The notes beneath the pieces are model-generated. The model saw nothing but the letters and a program-made list of their open reading frames with translations, ran no database searches and was not told the origin of the DNA. A stretch of DNA of 64,000 nucleotides. Source: Tachypleus tridentatus (lineage: Eukaryota > Arthropoda > Merostomata > Xiphosura > Limulidae). This document shows positions 11,263 through 23,281 of this stretch, one piece after another. Both the position numbers and the translations under genes were made by a program. Every line of letters begins with the position of its first letter. Position 1 is the stretch's first letter. The DNA lies in NCBI RefSeq assembly GCF_004210375.1, contig NC_134833.1, positions 142,964,127 through 143,028,126 on the forward strand, in the 5' to 3' direction.

Positions 11263-11520
11263 AAGTGTTCGAGGAAACTGTAGATCATGAAAATGCAAGA
11301 AGAATTTTAACGAATAATTAATTACAATATAAGGCAATAGGTGTCTCTCGAGTATTTGATGAAGCCGTAGATAATAAATATGCTAGAAGATTGTCATCGA
11401 ATAGTTAGTTACACTAGAGAATGGTAGGTGTCTCTCAAGTATTTGAGGAAGCTACATATAATAAAAATGAATGAAATTTTTTAGTGAAACTCACACTAGA
11501 GGGCAGTAAGTGCCGCCAAC
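11263..11520. repeat. 87-bp tandem repeat, about 3 diverged copies
   Basis: Units begin with AAGTATTTGAGGAAG-like sequence at 11263, 11350 and 11437, an exact 87-bp spacing. A fourth partial unit begins at the CCAACT of 11516 and is split by the family B insertion at 11522. Confidence 0.8.
11493..11506 (+). promoter_or_regulatory. CTCF-like motif
   Basis: ACACTAGAGGGCAG matches 13 of 14 positions of the consensus CCASYAGRKGGCRS. It lies in the last full 87-bp unit. Sequence match only; occupancy is unknown. Confidence 0.3.
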
Positions 11521-11521
11521 T

Positions 11522-11646
11522 TGTTGTTGTTTTAAATTAAGCACAAAGCTACTCAATGGGATATCTGTGCTCTGCTCACCACGGGTATCGAAACCCGATC
11601 TTTAGCGTTGTAAATCCGCAGACATACCGCTGAACCACTGGGGCTA
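11522..11646 (-). repeat. SINE family B with 11-bp TSD
   Basis: Full reverse-strand copy: TTGTTGTTTTAAATTAAGC tail, CACGGGTATCGAAACCCG, CAGACATACCGCTGAACCAC. The TSD TGCCGCCAACT is at 11511-11521 and 11647-11657. It interrupts the 87-bp tandem repeat. Confidence 0.93.
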
Positions 11647-11755
11647 TGCCGCCAACTATTTAAGGTAGTTGTTTTTCTCAGTAGAAAAGGATAGAATGAA
11701 TGCTCTGCATTTTACCCATTTTTCTACTTTGTAAGTTTGTAAGTTTATCGTTGTC

Positions 11756-11769
11756 CCATCAGAGGGCAG
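11756..11769 (+). promoter_or_regulatory. CTCF-like motif
   Basis: CCATCAGAGGGCAG matches 13 of 14 consensus positions, in the same orientation and about 260 bp from the first. Confidence 0.3.
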
Positions 11770-12680
11770 TGCTTAGAGAAGCTGTGTACATGAACAAATA
11801 CTAATCATTTAATTACATAACTAAAAAAAAAAGAGAAGCGTTGAAGTAATGTTAATAAGTAAGGTAACTTTAAATAGCTTTAAGTCGGTATAATTTAACT
11901 GTAAGGCCTTTATATTTGTACAAACCTTGACGTACAAATTCACTGGGACTGGTATTATGTTCGGTAAGCACCAAGTTATCTGTGGATGGTTCAAAGAAAA
12001 AATATTGAAAACCACTTTAAACAGTAGTTGTTTAAAAGACCTAGGTTCACCTGATCTCAACCAGTGAAACTGTTGATGAATTATACAGTTACATAGCATA
12101 GTGCGAAACTAAAAACGGATTGTAATACACAATTCAAGTTGTTGATTTTCTATTGTATTATAACACAGTGGAGGAGACTTATTACTCACTACGACGTTTG
12201 TCAGTAATTCTACAAATTTCAACAGTGTCTGCTCTTTCACAGTTCTTTAATGTAAAGTTAATAGCTTACATTTTGTACGAAGTCAGAGTTCTGTAAATTT
12301 GTGTCAAGTTGTCAAAGTTGGTCGTGGTTTACATGTGTACAAATTCTATCTTTCTGAGTAACTTGTGTACAACTGAGTAATAAATAGCTGTGATATAGCA
12401 TCGTCATTGTCTCGTCATTTTTCTCCTGGCTAGGAAAATTAGTCCAAATAAAACTATTTATTCCTAGTTAACAATAGTTTTTAATACTAATTGTAAAACA
12501 TTTTAGTCCTAAACTTCGTAGCACACAATTTAAAGATATATAGTTAAATATCCTTTGCTGTTTCAAGACAGTTAAAGTTACAATGTAACTCTTGTAATGT
12601 TTTTAAAGACAGAATCACAATAGCAGTTAATTGTATCCTGATAGAATACGTTATTAATCAAAATGAAAGCTCGTTCTTTT
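11770..12680. other. Unannotated AT-rich spacer
   Basis: The open frame on - at 11821-12099 has no family resemblance and no splice context. Nothing else recognised. Confidence 0.4.
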
Positions 12681-12683
12681 ATT

Positions 12684-12794
12684 AATGTGAAACTACACAA
12701 TAAGCTATATATTCGTACTCTGTTCGCTGCATGGAACCAAACCCCGGATTTTAACACTATAAGTACGTAAACTTACTGCTGAACCACTGGAGCA
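12684..12794 (-). repeat. SINE family B, diverged
   Basis: Reverse strand: CACTGGAGC end, TTACTGCTGAACCACTGG, CCCCGGATTTTAACACTATA and a degraded tail. Confidence 0.7.
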
Positions 12795-12829
12795 TGATAC
12801 TGTTATTGCTACCTTTAATTTTTTCATTG

Positions 12830-12945
12830 CAAAGCTAAAAAAATGGGCTATCTGAACTATCTCTACCTCGAGAAAACAAACATCAAATTTTAACTTTGTA
12901 AGTCTGTAAACTTAACAGAAACCTTAAATTACTAACCAATGGGAC
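12830..12945 (-). repeat. SINE family B, strongly diverged
   Basis: CAAAGCTAAAAAAATGGGCTATCTGAACT and TTTTAACTTTGTAAGTCTGT align with family B on the reverse strand. Confidence 0.5.
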
Positions 12946-13350
12946 AGTATATTGAAAATAGATGTAGTTTTTCGAGAATATTCAAAATAAATGCTGTCAA
13001 AATATGTTTATTGGTACACTTTAAAAGTCACGAAACCGTCGTCTGTGCATATAAAATAATTACACGCATTGTACAATCGATCTTGCCTACCTGTTCTCAA
13101 TAATTGGGAGACAATTAATTAGCATTATAAGACTTTTTTTTTTAATATGAAATGATATTTTAGTTTTTTCTCTGGTATTTACGAGTTAATAATCACATAC
13201 AAGTTATACACGGTTTTTACTACGAAGTTCATTTTAGATTATGTAGCCATTTCATAATATAAGTCATAAAACACATGACTATCATGCTATACCGCAACTG
13301 TAAGCATTCTGTTGGTTGGTTGATAATAATGTATTCGACTATTTCAAAAT
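12946..13350. other. Unannotated spacer
   Basis: Nothing recognised. Confidence 0.35.
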
Positions 13351-13351
13351 G

Positions 13352-13478
13352 GCCATTCCTCACTAGTACAGCGATAAGTCTACGAATTTACAACCCTAAA
13401 ATCAGAGGTTCGATTCCCCTCGATGGACTCAGCAGAAAACCTAATGTGACTTTGTTATAATAAAACATACATGCACAC
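13352..13478 (+). repeat. SINE family C
   Basis: CACTAGTACAGCGATAAGTC, TTTACAACCCTAAAATCAGAG, B box GGTTCGATTCC, CAGCAGAAAACCTAATGTG and an AC-rich tail. Confidence 0.85.
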
Positions 13479-14027
13479 ATTCCCGATAGCATCGAGGTTT
13501 TTAAAAATTACGTGTGCTTTTATCTCTTGGTGTTTCTTATAACATTTTGTATTATTTGTTGCATTAGATAATAAATCATACTGAATAACGAGAAATGTTG
13601 TTGTAATGTATTGCCATCTATCGTCATAATACAACACTAAAGCTGGGTGAATTATTTTGCTTCGGAGAGATTGCTTTATTATAAAATACATTTTACAACC
13701 AGTAACATATGCACTCTTTTATTAGATGTTAAAACAATACATTACCAATCAAACAATTTAACAACTATAGCACACAAAGTGCAGCAAAATTTGGTCTTAA
13801 ACGACAACAAACCCAAACGATGAGTTAAAAAAACTATGACCAATGGGTAACCTAGCCAGGACGACATCCTCCTTCCAATCCTTACAGAAACAAGATGACC
13901 AAATAGTAACAGAAGGTTTGATCAAGAAAAGCTTGTTATCACGTTGCTTGCCAACTGGTGTGGAGACGAGCCTTGACTATAGGACTGTAGTCCGTAAATG
14001 AAACAGGCTCGACCATAACGGCACCAA

Positions 14028-14282
14028 TTTGTTTGTTTTGTTTTGGAATTTCGCACAAAGCTACTCGAGGGCTATCTGTGCTAGCCGTCCCTAATTTAGC
14101 AGTGGGAAGGCAGCTAGTCATCACCACCCACCGCCAACTCTTGGGCTACTCTTTTACCAACGAATAGTGGGATTGACCGTCACATTATACACCCCCACGG
14201 CTGGGAAGGCGAGCATGTTTAGCGAACCCGCGACCCTCGGATTACGAGTCGCACGCCTTACGCGTTTGGCCATGCCAGGCCT
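14028..14282 (-). repeat. SINE family A' inside the LINE, 13-bp TSD
   Basis: Subfamily with the alternative head (GGCCTGGCATGGCCAAACGC on the reverse strand) and a CCAAAAC tail. The TSD ATAACGGCACCAA is at 14015-14027 and 14283-14295. The duplicated target is LINE RNase H sequence, so the SINE is younger than the LINE. Confidence 0.95.
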
Positions 14283-15520
14283 ATAACGGCACCAAAGCAG
14301 ATGGACGTAACTCGATTTTTGGCTAGCTCGTTCCCGTAAATACTGACCGACATGATCAGGTACCAAGAATAGCTGGATACTAATAGTTGGGAAGAAAAAC
14401 GGGACTAATCAATTCAAAATGTCATGGCAAGAGGGTGAGAACTCCTGCAAAGCGGCAGAGAGCTAAAAGAGTTAATGTAAAAAAGTACATGTAAAACTGG
14501 TTAGCTGTTCGTGACCGGAAGTGACATAAAAGTTTAGAGGGGATCCTCTGAGCAACCACTGAGTCATAGCAGAACCCATAGAATCACCTGATTTCGCACC
14601 ATCCATTTCAATAGGTATGGAAGGATCATTAGTAAACTGTCGTGTAAAGAAAAGTATTTTCAATCTGAAGTATCCGCCTTCTTCAGGCGACTCAAGAAAT
14701 ATCACACGTGGGAATGTTAACGTGCCATGGAGAAATTGTTCGAACACTAGACACAGAGATATCGTCCAGTGCCAGACCCAACTTGCTTGTTTGTACTTGG
14801 ATATGGAGGTAAAAAGGTAAACAACTGACCACCTTTTACGATAGAGAACGGCTCACCGAGGACACAAAAGATAATCCCAGGTGTCGTGTCGTGTCAAAAT
14901 CGCAGTTTGACAGTGTAATGTAAGGAAAGTAAGTACTGTAAGGAAAGTTGCAAATGTCGAAGATGGAGAGATGGTTAATGAGACTCGGCGTACGTCTTCT
15001 GGACAGGCGAAGTGTGAAATGCCCTCGTGTGGAGCTGAAGCTCCTGTTGCTGAAGGGCATCCAGCATCTTCAAGTCCAAGGTCCTGACAGAACCATAGAC
15101 TAGAGATTCATTGTTCAGTTTTGATCGTATGAGAGCATGACAAATCATAAGCATAGAACATGGATCTGTTCTCTAAGTGGTAGAAAAGAGGACATGGAGA
15201 ATGTTCAGCGCTCTGGTACACCTAACATAAAATTACTTGGTTGGAGGGATAAATGCCAGCTTGTGGTGAATCGCGAGTCCCAAGAGCTTCATCTCTGGAA
15301 CCACAGGAATAGCATTGTCACTAAGCCAGAGTCGTCAGGATGTAATCCTGGCAAAAGTGCATGCAAACGGTTTTTAAAGAAGAGAAAGTAAAACCGATTG
15401 CGATCAGCCAATGTACGAGACGATCGAAGGCACTCTGAAGCTACTTCTCTATAAACCTCAGACTATTTACAGCAATCAGAGGAAGCTGGTGAATGATTGC
15501 ATTGATCTTAATATTGAAAA

Positions 15521-15679
15521 TTCGTAATGACGAGAAACCCACTTGAAGTAAAAATGTATTCTCAAACCAACTGGTATGGGCATTAGCACTTTAATTAAAA
15601 TGTGGTACAGAACAACATTTCGACTTTCTTAACTCATCTTCAGGTTAACAAAGAGAGAATTTGCAAACTTTAGAATACA
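15521..15679 (-). mobile_element. Penelope-tail or retrozyme-like insertion with hammerhead-like core
   Basis: A 159-bp block flanked by TTAATATTGAAAA (15508-15520) and TTAATACTGAAAA (15680-15692), interrupting the LINE RT. The reverse strand contains CTGAAGATGAG, then GTCGAAATGTTGTTCT. This fits the hammerhead pattern CUGANGA - stem II - GAAA and resembles the ends of Penelope-like elements. It shares AACAACATTT and CCACTTGAAGTAAAAATGT with the repeat at 42.9 kb. The ribozyme assignment is tentative because stem II is weak. Confidence 0.55.
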
Positions 15680-17289
15680 TTAATACTGAAAAGTCTGATA
15701 CACAAGACACAGTCCTGAGAAACTCCAAGTTTCTGTTGGAACAATCACGAGAATGTAGAAGCCATACGAACTTGGAATCGGCTGTTAAATAAAAAATACA
15801 AAGTAAAAACGTGCAAATAGTTACCTAACCCGTACGAATGGAGGTCACGTAAAATTCTGTGCCTCCACGTAGTGTTATGAGACTTCTCAGGGCTAAAAAA
15901 GATGGAAACCAAATGTTCTCTCTTGAGAAAAGCCTCCCTGATCGACGTTTTAAGCCGAATGAGGTGGTCCATGGTGAAGCATTATCATCTGAACCCACAT
16001 TAATTTGGCGAGAGAAGGTTGTTTGATTCCAAGAACCATACAAGACGAGCAATAACCAACCTCTCAAAAACTTTATATAGACAGATCATGAAAGCAACAG
16101 GTCGATAGTTTGTCGGAATCTTGGAATTTTTCTCAAGCTTAAAAGAGGGTAGTATAATAGCCTGGCGTCAAGCACCAAAAAAAAACGTTCTCCTGCCAAA
16201 TTCGGTTGAAAATTACTAGAAGAATAGAAAGAGAGACAGGAGATAAATGGTGCAGCATCTCATAATGAATATTTTCGGGTATTACTGATGTACTGCCGGA
16301 CCAATGAAGAGTTATCTTCAGATCTACCATAGTGAATAGGTGATTGTAGTCAGAAACACCCACCTCATGAAGGGAAAGCAGCGATCTCTCGGCCCAAGTC
16401 TTGATCGCCAGAAAGGCTGGGGAGGAGGCAGAAGAACTGAAAAACTATTCTCAACAATGTCAGCAATTCCTAGGACATCATCAACTTCCGGTCATCGGAG
16501 AGAAAGCCCAAAAGGATTGGTGGGTGTAAATTCCACCGACCTTCTGAATCTCGTCCCACAAAACATTAGATCTAGTTGAACTAGCCATGTTGAAGATGAA
16601 CTTGATCCAAGATACCCTATAGCTTTGATGTCTGACGTGCTGAGCGTGGGCACAGGTCCGCTGATAAACTATGTGGTTAGAAAGAGAGTGGTACCATTGG
16701 AAGGTATCCCAGGCTCGTTTTTGAGCCTTCTGTGCCTTCTGGCAAGAAAGACTTCACCATGGACGAGGATTCCTTGGAAAACATGTCGAGATGTTTTAGG
16801 ACGAGTTTGAGCAACTGTCTAGACAATACATTCAGTCACTGTTGCAACACAATCATCTATAGATGTTTTACAGACGGTGACAAAATCAAGTTCCGAGAGA
16901 GTGGTGAAAGAAGGCCAGTTGGCTTGATCCAACTTCCACTGTGACATGTGTGTCGGAGGCATTGACCACGGCCTGTCTCCCTCAAGATAATGGAAAAATG
17001 ATCACTACCACATATGTGTAACTCTCCACACTCCAAAAAAAAATGAATAAAATGAAGGTGAAAAGCAATATAGGTCTATAGAAGTAAAAGAGTGACAGAG
17101 TGTACAAAAGTGAGTAAAAGAACCATCATTGAATACAGAGAGTTTACGATTAAAAACTCCCAAGAGAAGAATAACAGATGGCAACTTATTTAAAAGAACG
17201 TCAAGGTCCGACTGATCGTCTCTCCTGGAAACAGACAGATGGAACAAAATAGTGGTGGTATGAACGTACACGGAGTGTGTTTTTTCATT

Positions 17290-18828
17290 TCATTCACCTT
17301 TTTTACCTCTAATAAATGTAGTTTATCAACTTGTATGGTAATTTCTTAAAAGCAAAAGCGAAAGATACTAGTTTATACTTTGTTCAGGGTCAACCACTGC
17401 CTCATCTGGTCTATCTGCTTTCCCTCTGGTCAGTAGTTCAAAATAGGAAGCCTTAGTTGTGTTGCCATTTGATACGAAATGCGAAAAAGTATTTGATAGC
17501 CCTAATCTTGATTATATAAACGCACTTAAAGCTCTTAATAAATGGAATTAAATTTGCACTTTAATTACATATTTTTTGTAAATAATCGTCATTTCGTCAC
17601 AAATAATTCAAAATGGAAAATTTTATTCCCACAAAATGTTCGCTTTCTTTCTGGTAACGCTATCATCTCTAAAAGAAACTAATTAATAACGTAAAAAATA
17701 CAAGCACTGTTGCTTACTACGCTGTAACTTCGGGTTCTTGTGGTTCGGCTGTTGTGGGTTTACTTTCTGTAGCTTTCTTTTCTTTTCGCAAGGTGGATTA
17801 TTCAAATTTTCATAATGCATTTAAAAAAATACAAATTCTGTAAAATGTTCACATCAAACTGTATAGTTTTAACTTCAGAAAGTCATTCTTTAAAAATAAC
17901 TTTCACAAAAATTAAACTATTAAATTATTTGGCTCTGTTTGGTTATGAAAACCGACGAAGTGAAAACAGCGTGCATTTTTGGCCTAAAAAAAATCTAATA
18001 TCAACGTCAAGCAGTTGAAGTAAGTCCTGTTGACAATATTACAGAAGCCATATATCAAATTTAAAATGAATCTATCATCGAAAAAGGAAAACCGTATCCA
18101 AATTGGATTTTCGAACATTCTTCGAAACAAAGCATTTAACTTCAAAGAACAAAACAAATATGATAAAAGCACGTTGAGAATAAGATGGAAAGAAATATAA
18201 ACCTCATACAGGTTTAAGCATAAACCAAACAAGTTACGAACCTTCATATGAAACGTACGCAGAATGTATCAGTCTTGTTAACCCTAAAATTGCCTGTGGA
18301 ATCGCATTTACTTTTACAATACGTTTTTCTAAATTAGGTATGTACCAAGTTGCTTGCGAGTCCATGTTGGTTTGTTTTTTGCTGTTGTTTCCTGATATTC
18401 ATGCACAGGTTCTATCTAGGCCTATAGGTTTACTGATAAGACTATAGGAAAGGCAAGTTGTCAACATCACCAACCTCGAACGTTTAGGCTACTATCACTG
18501 AACAGTGGCATTTGATCGTAACTACTACAATACATTTACTGTCCCGAAGTGCAAAAGAACAATTTCATTGTAATAAAATATAGACAATGGATCGTCAGAT
18601 TCACAACCCTACGTAATAATTACTAGGACAATCCCTGTCCTAGTTTTAAAAAACTTATTAGCATATAAATTAAAAACAAAACGTAATAAATAAAAATACC
18701 AATATGCGCACCCTAGTGGTAGAGAACAGTGTTAAAAAACAAGTTGATAATTTGAGGATCAACGGTGCTTTTCATCGCAAACAAAAAGGGTGATGGAGAA
18801 AGTACAAGACGTTTTATTAAACACCTTA
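17290..18828. other. Unannotated AT-rich spacer
   Basis: No supported exon. The open frames here are AT-rich chance frames. Confidence 0.4.
18706..18719 (-). promoter_or_regulatory. CTCF-like motif
   Basis: The reverse strand CCACTAGGGTGCGC matches 13 of 14 positions of CCASYAGRKGGCRS. Prediction only. Confidence 0.25.
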
Positions 18829-18987
18829 TCGTCACACGAAACATGCTCGTTGGCAAAAGAGTAGCCCAAGACTTGGAAATGGGCGGTGATGACTAACTGA
18901 CTTCCCTCTAGTCTTACACTGCTAAATTAGGGACGGTTAGTGCAGATAGTCCTCGTAGCTTTGCGCAAAATTAAAAAACAAACAAAC
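18829..18987 (+). repeat. SINE family A, 5'-truncated and internally deleted
   Basis: CGTCACACGAAACATGCTCG joins directly to TTGGCAAAAGAGTAGCCCAA, skipping the CCCTTTCAGCCGTG segment, then runs to the AAACAAACAAAC tail. Confidence 0.85.
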
Positions 18988-18989
18988 AT

Positions 18990-20210
18990 AAACGTATGTC
19001 ACACTCTTAGCCTTCGGCGTAACATAACAAAAATAATAAGGCCGTGATACGAACTTCAGTGAATCTTTTGTTGTTGTTTGTCTTCTTTTTTTTTCAATAT
19101 ATATCAAATTAAAGTTTCTCAAATCGGCGGAACGTCTATTGCGCATGTTCTCCAGAGTTTGGTGATGTAAGTAGATCGTCAATTTACAGGCGAAGAAATT
19201 CTTTGTAAAAATGGGCACTATATGGCATATAAAGAGCGTAAATTTTTTATTTCGGTAGCACCAAATAAACATCATAAAAATTTTGTTATAGGTGTCGCAA
19301 GTCGAACTTCATCATCCAACCTGGTTTATACATTACGTACGAAGGTGAAAAGCATTATATTTGACTTTATTTTATGCGTTTTTCTTTCTGTTCTTTTATT
19401 ACTCGACAGAGTTAAATGTAAAATAACGCATCTCATGCTTCGGAACTATTTTTTTACCTCAGTAACTTCTAAACATTGGTACTGGGAAGACTTTTGGAGA
19501 ATATGAAAATCAGACTATATTGTAAGTCTCGAACTACATTTATCACTCGAATGTTTGCTAGCAAGTAGGTATTGCTGGCGCTTTTCTACAGCGAGACCAG
19601 GCATAAAGCTTGGTCATCAATTTCAGTTAAGGCTGAGCAGGGGATTTTAAATTCTTCTTTAATATTACATTTTCAGTTTAGCTAACAGTTGAGCTACTCG
19701 TAAATAACTTTTACTTGCTTCAATTGCTTTTGACAACCTTATACTATGTTACTCACTGTAATTAGAGATTTTGGACAGGAAATGTTTAATAAAACGGAAA
19801 CTATGTAACAAAACATACACGAGAAAAGTGAGAAACTAGCTATATTAAAGTTTACAGAAATTAATTTGGATTCACATTTTACTCGCTAAAAAGTACATAA
19901 AGATCGCACATTCAAGAGACGAAAAATATGAAAATAATTTATTGAAGCTAATAGCGCCCCTATGATAAATGTTTAATGATTAACAATTAACTGTTATGGT
20001 TTAAATGTGCATAATGTCTCTATTGTCGACTTGTCCCTAACAAGTAATATTTCGCGGGAAAGCAATTAAACGATATGATTTTTTGTTTGTTTTTGTTGAC
20101 GAAGTGAACATACTTAGTATCTTGATTAGAGATGAAGGTATTTTTGAAATATGTGGATCAATAATTTAAATATCTAACGTAATTTAGTGGGTAGAGTTTA
20201 CAGATGGTAA
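18990..20210. other. Unannotated AT-rich spacer
   Basis: Nothing recognised. Open frames at 18937-19275 (-) and 19222-19506 (+) have no family motifs; the first begins in SINE sequence. Confidence 0.4.
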
Positions 20211-20212
20211 AG

Positions 20213-20390
20213 CTAATAATTCATGGTTAGAGGCTCGTTGCCACTCGATCCACATTTTGGTACCACTATAAGAGTGACAGTAAAATCTAGTTATTCGATC
20301 AGAGAAGTCCATCGTAAGAGCTGGCGATCAGTGCTGCTGACTAGCTGACTTCTCTCTGGTCCCCCTATTCAAAATTAATGCGCAAGTAAT
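20213..20390 (+). repeat. Very diverged family A-like repeat
   Basis: TCATGGTTAGAGGCTCGTTG and GCTGACTAGCTGACTTCTCTC resemble a tRNA head and family A body. The alignment is weak. Confidence 0.35.
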
Positions 20391-20541
20391 ATTTTATGTA
20401 CCTTTACACGACAATTCTGGAAGAAACATAATTGACCAAACTATATACTATCTGCATTGGTATCTTCGGGCACCTCGCAGTGTGTCATGTTTGAAGAAAA
20501 ACAATGGTTGCCATTGGCCATCTTAGATTACAAAGGGCACG

Positions 20542-20797
20542 AACCCGGCATGAAATGGTGGTTAGGGCGCTTGACTCACAATTGGAATGTTGTGGTTTCA
20601 AATCCCGGTTACGCCAAACATGTTCGCCCTTTCAGCCGTGGGGGCGTTATAAGGTACGGTAAATCCTACTATTCGTTGGTAAAAGAGTTAGCGGTGGGTG
20701 GGGATGACGAGTTGCCCTTTCTCTAGTCTTACATCGCTAAATTAGGGATGATTAGCGCAAACAGATCTTGTAAAGCTTTGCGCGAAATTTTAAAAAA
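20542..20797 (+). repeat. SINE family A
   Basis: ACCCGGCATGAAATGGTGGT head, CGCCCTTTCAGCCGTGGGGG, CTACTATTCGTTGGTAAAAG and TTTGCGCGAAATTT tail. The open frame at 20457-20726 is repeat-derived. Confidence 0.88.
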
Positions 20798-20799
20798 TT

Positions 20800-21285
20800 A
20801 AAAAAATCACAATTTCGAATCTATGTAGCGTTTCCTAAATGCCTGTTTTCTCTTACTGAGTTTCATATTTACGTCGACCACTTCGTTTTTTGTTTTTTTC
20901 AATTTATTAAAAAGTGTCTTCATAAGTCTATCTCATTAACAGGTTTACTAGTTTGTATTTGTATTTTAATTAAATGATTTAGTTTCTCTATCAAGTTATT
21001 TGAAACTTCTGTCAAAGGCTGATACATTAAGATGTGTAAAGACATCAAGACATTTTCTGATTTACAAGTATTCCTACATATACACTGTTACTTCAAACGT
21101 TTCTCACACTGAAACACAAATATCTGTATAATGACACAGATTTGCACGCGCAAAGTCTCTGTCAATTTTCAAGGAACTGCCCGAACATTTTTATACGTAT
21201 TTCGAGTGGTGTGAATATACGCGTTTAGTCGTTAGGAATCACCATTATGTGCATTGCAGCAGTTCATTTTCACTCTAATTTTAGA
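20800..21285. other. Unannotated spacer
   Basis: Nothing recognised. Confidence 0.35.
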
Positions 21286-21289
21286 TTAA

Positions 21290-21541
21290 CGTCTCGACTG
21301 ATGAAATCCGAGGGTCGCGGGTTCGAATCCTTGTCGCACCAAACATGCTCGCCCTTTCAGCCGTGGAGCGTTATAAAGTACGGTCAATCCCACTATTCGT
21401 TGATAAAAGAGTAGCCCAACAGTTGGCGGTGGATGGTGATGACTAGCTGCCTTCCCTCTAGTCTTACACTGCTAAATTAGGGATGGATAGCGCAGATAGC
21501 CCTCGAGTAGCTTTGTGCGAAATTCAAAACAAACAAAAATA
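21290..21541 (+). repeat. SINE family A, head truncated
   Basis: Begins within the anticodon arm (CTCGACTGATGAAATCCGAGG) and is otherwise near-consensus to AAAACAAACAAA. Confidence 0.92.
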
Positions 21542-21549
21542 AACTATCG

Positions 21550-22035
21550 ACTGGTTAACTGCTGCCATCTTTTAGAACGTATAAACGTTTTCGCGGTGAC
21601 ATCTATAACGTCATATGAGACTAATCGTTTTATTTTATTTTGGGAACATTTTGCTTTATTTGTTGATTAAAAAAAGCACAACGTAACAGTTTTCCTCTCT
21701 AGTGAAATAAATCTTTCATTTCTTTAACGTTCTTGGCTCTACTGAGTGAAGCTATACATTCTGTAAAGTAATCAGACAGAAGGGTTGGTCGAGTCTGTTA
21801 ATTTCTTTGACTGGGTCTCACTCACTTGAGTGCGTGGAGTCACAAATGCGCTTGCGTGATTGCACACTGCCCTTCGCACAGCTGTGTATGCCGTTATATT
21901 TTATTTAGGTTCGGCAACTCTTAAGTTAGCACGTGTGATAACCCTATACCCCATTTCATCGCGTCTCTTTCAACTTTCATTGATACGGAACAATCTTTAA
22001 CTATTTTATGCACCTAATGTCCGGATTATTAGAGG
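21550..22035. other. Unannotated spacer
   Basis: Nothing recognised. Confidence 0.35.
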
Positions 22036-22039
22036 TCTA

Positions 22040-22240
22040 CATCAAATCTAATTATTCTCCAAATACGCACAATCGATCCAACAAGCAGTGTTGTTTTCCT
22101 TTTTGGACACTTTACGGTCACTATGGGCCCCTACTAGTACAAAGTCTAAATTACCCATCGACCCAATAAGCAGTGTTGTTTTAATCACTGGACGCTCTAC
22201 CATCACCCTGGACCCCTACTAGGACCAAATCTAAATAACA
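22040..22240. repeat. 85-bp diverged tandem duplication
   Basis: ATCGATCCAACAAGCAGTGT at 22072 recurs as ATCGACCCAATAAGCAGTGT at 22157, followed in both by GGAC...CCCCTACTAG and an AATCTAAAT-like stretch. Confidence 0.75.
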
Positions 22241-22910
22241 TAATATAGTACATGTACTGAACTGCATTTTCATTGATGTGGAACTTATTAGCATTATTAA
22301 CATTTGATAAACGTGATTCAGTGAGTTTCATGTTTTACGACAAACAGTTATAGTTTTGGTAAGGATTTTAAAACATTACTTGACAACTTATTAAGCAAAC
22401 TAAAAACCTCGAGTCCTGTTTCTTTTCAGATTAACAAAATCTCTAGTTTCCACTTAAAATATTTCAAAAAACAAACAATAGTTTTCTTGCCTAAAAATTA
22501 CAGTAGTTCCGGATATTATTAACAGTAGTGTTGATCCAAAATGCGAAATACATAACTACGCATAGTGGGATTTGTTCAAAAAGTGGCGCTCCAACATTCT
22601 GGCTGACAGAGCGTACTGGTACGCTATGTCCACGCATTCCTACCCTACTACGCTATTTAGGAGTATATATTTAAAAATATATCCAATTGATGAAATTATT
22701 TATTTTTCCATAAAACAAAGCGCAAAGAACATACTCAATTTAAAGCAAAGTAGCTATTGCTTACTACAGGTAATTCATCAATGCTTACTTAAAATACGTG
22801 ACTAAAAGTCGTAAATAAATGGTTTGTTATCGCTTCTTTTAGTCTGATTATTAAAACATACAACAAGCAGTGTCATTCTTTTATTATCAATATTTTTGTT
22901 TTGGGGATTC
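22241..22910. other. Unannotated spacer
   Basis: No supported gene; the open frame at 22572-22805 has no family resemblance. Confidence 0.35.
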
Positions 22911-23032
22911 CTTGATGGCGAGTGGTGTTGACTGTCCTGTCGCCTTCTCTCTTGTTCATCACTGTTAACTAAAAAAAGCTAGAGCAGATGGGATTCAAGT
23001 TGCTTTAAGCGAAATTCAAAGCAAAAACAAAA
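22911..23032 (+). repeat. SINE family A 3' half, diverged
   Basis: GCTAGAGCAGATGGGATTCAAGTTGCTTTAAGCGAAATTCAAAG is a degraded family A tail (written here as one element, 22978-23022). Confidence 0.55.
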
Positions 23033-23281
23033 AATAATCATTAAAAATGTAAAGTGTCATCCTTCTTTGAAATGTTGGAGGTTATGTTTCACTAGAAATT
23101 GTCTCGGCTATCCTTCGTTAGAAATATTCTAGGTCATCCTTTGCAAAAATGATTTTCTTTTCAACATAGCCCAAGAAAATGTAAGTTATTCTTCAAACAG
23201 AAGGCAAAGGCTGGTACATTTGAAAGGAGTACTTTAGAGACATTTTTATATCATGTGACGGATTTACTATCATATATGTAT

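Larger units (their letters stand above)
13815..17280 (-). mobile_element. Jockey-like LINE, decayed, with two later insertions
   Basis: Reverse-strand translation recovers a non-LTR pol in order. An APE endonuclease C-terminal part comes first (PSVILLLGVFN, then NDGSFTH and FTSIDL, about 17000-17270, internally shortened). RT begins near 16140 (NYRPVAFMICLYKVFERL) and continues with DHLIRLKT, FFSPEKSHNTTWR and ILRDLHSYGL (15745-15990). RT thumb follows (LNNESLVYGSVRT, about 15060-15130), then RNase H-like pieces (MDGAKSGDSMGSA, about 14590) and a C-terminal segment near 13830-14000 ending LARLPIGHS. The catalytic YxDD box is not intact, and stops and frameshifts are frequent. A 159-bp element (15521-15679) and a family A SINE (14028-14282) sit inside it, each with a TSD. 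It is inactive. Confidence 0.85.

Noticed and set aside
18937-19506. Two open frames of 112 and 94 residues on opposite strands
   Set aside because: The composition follows AT-rich DNA, there is no motif or splice context, and the first overlaps a SINE tail.
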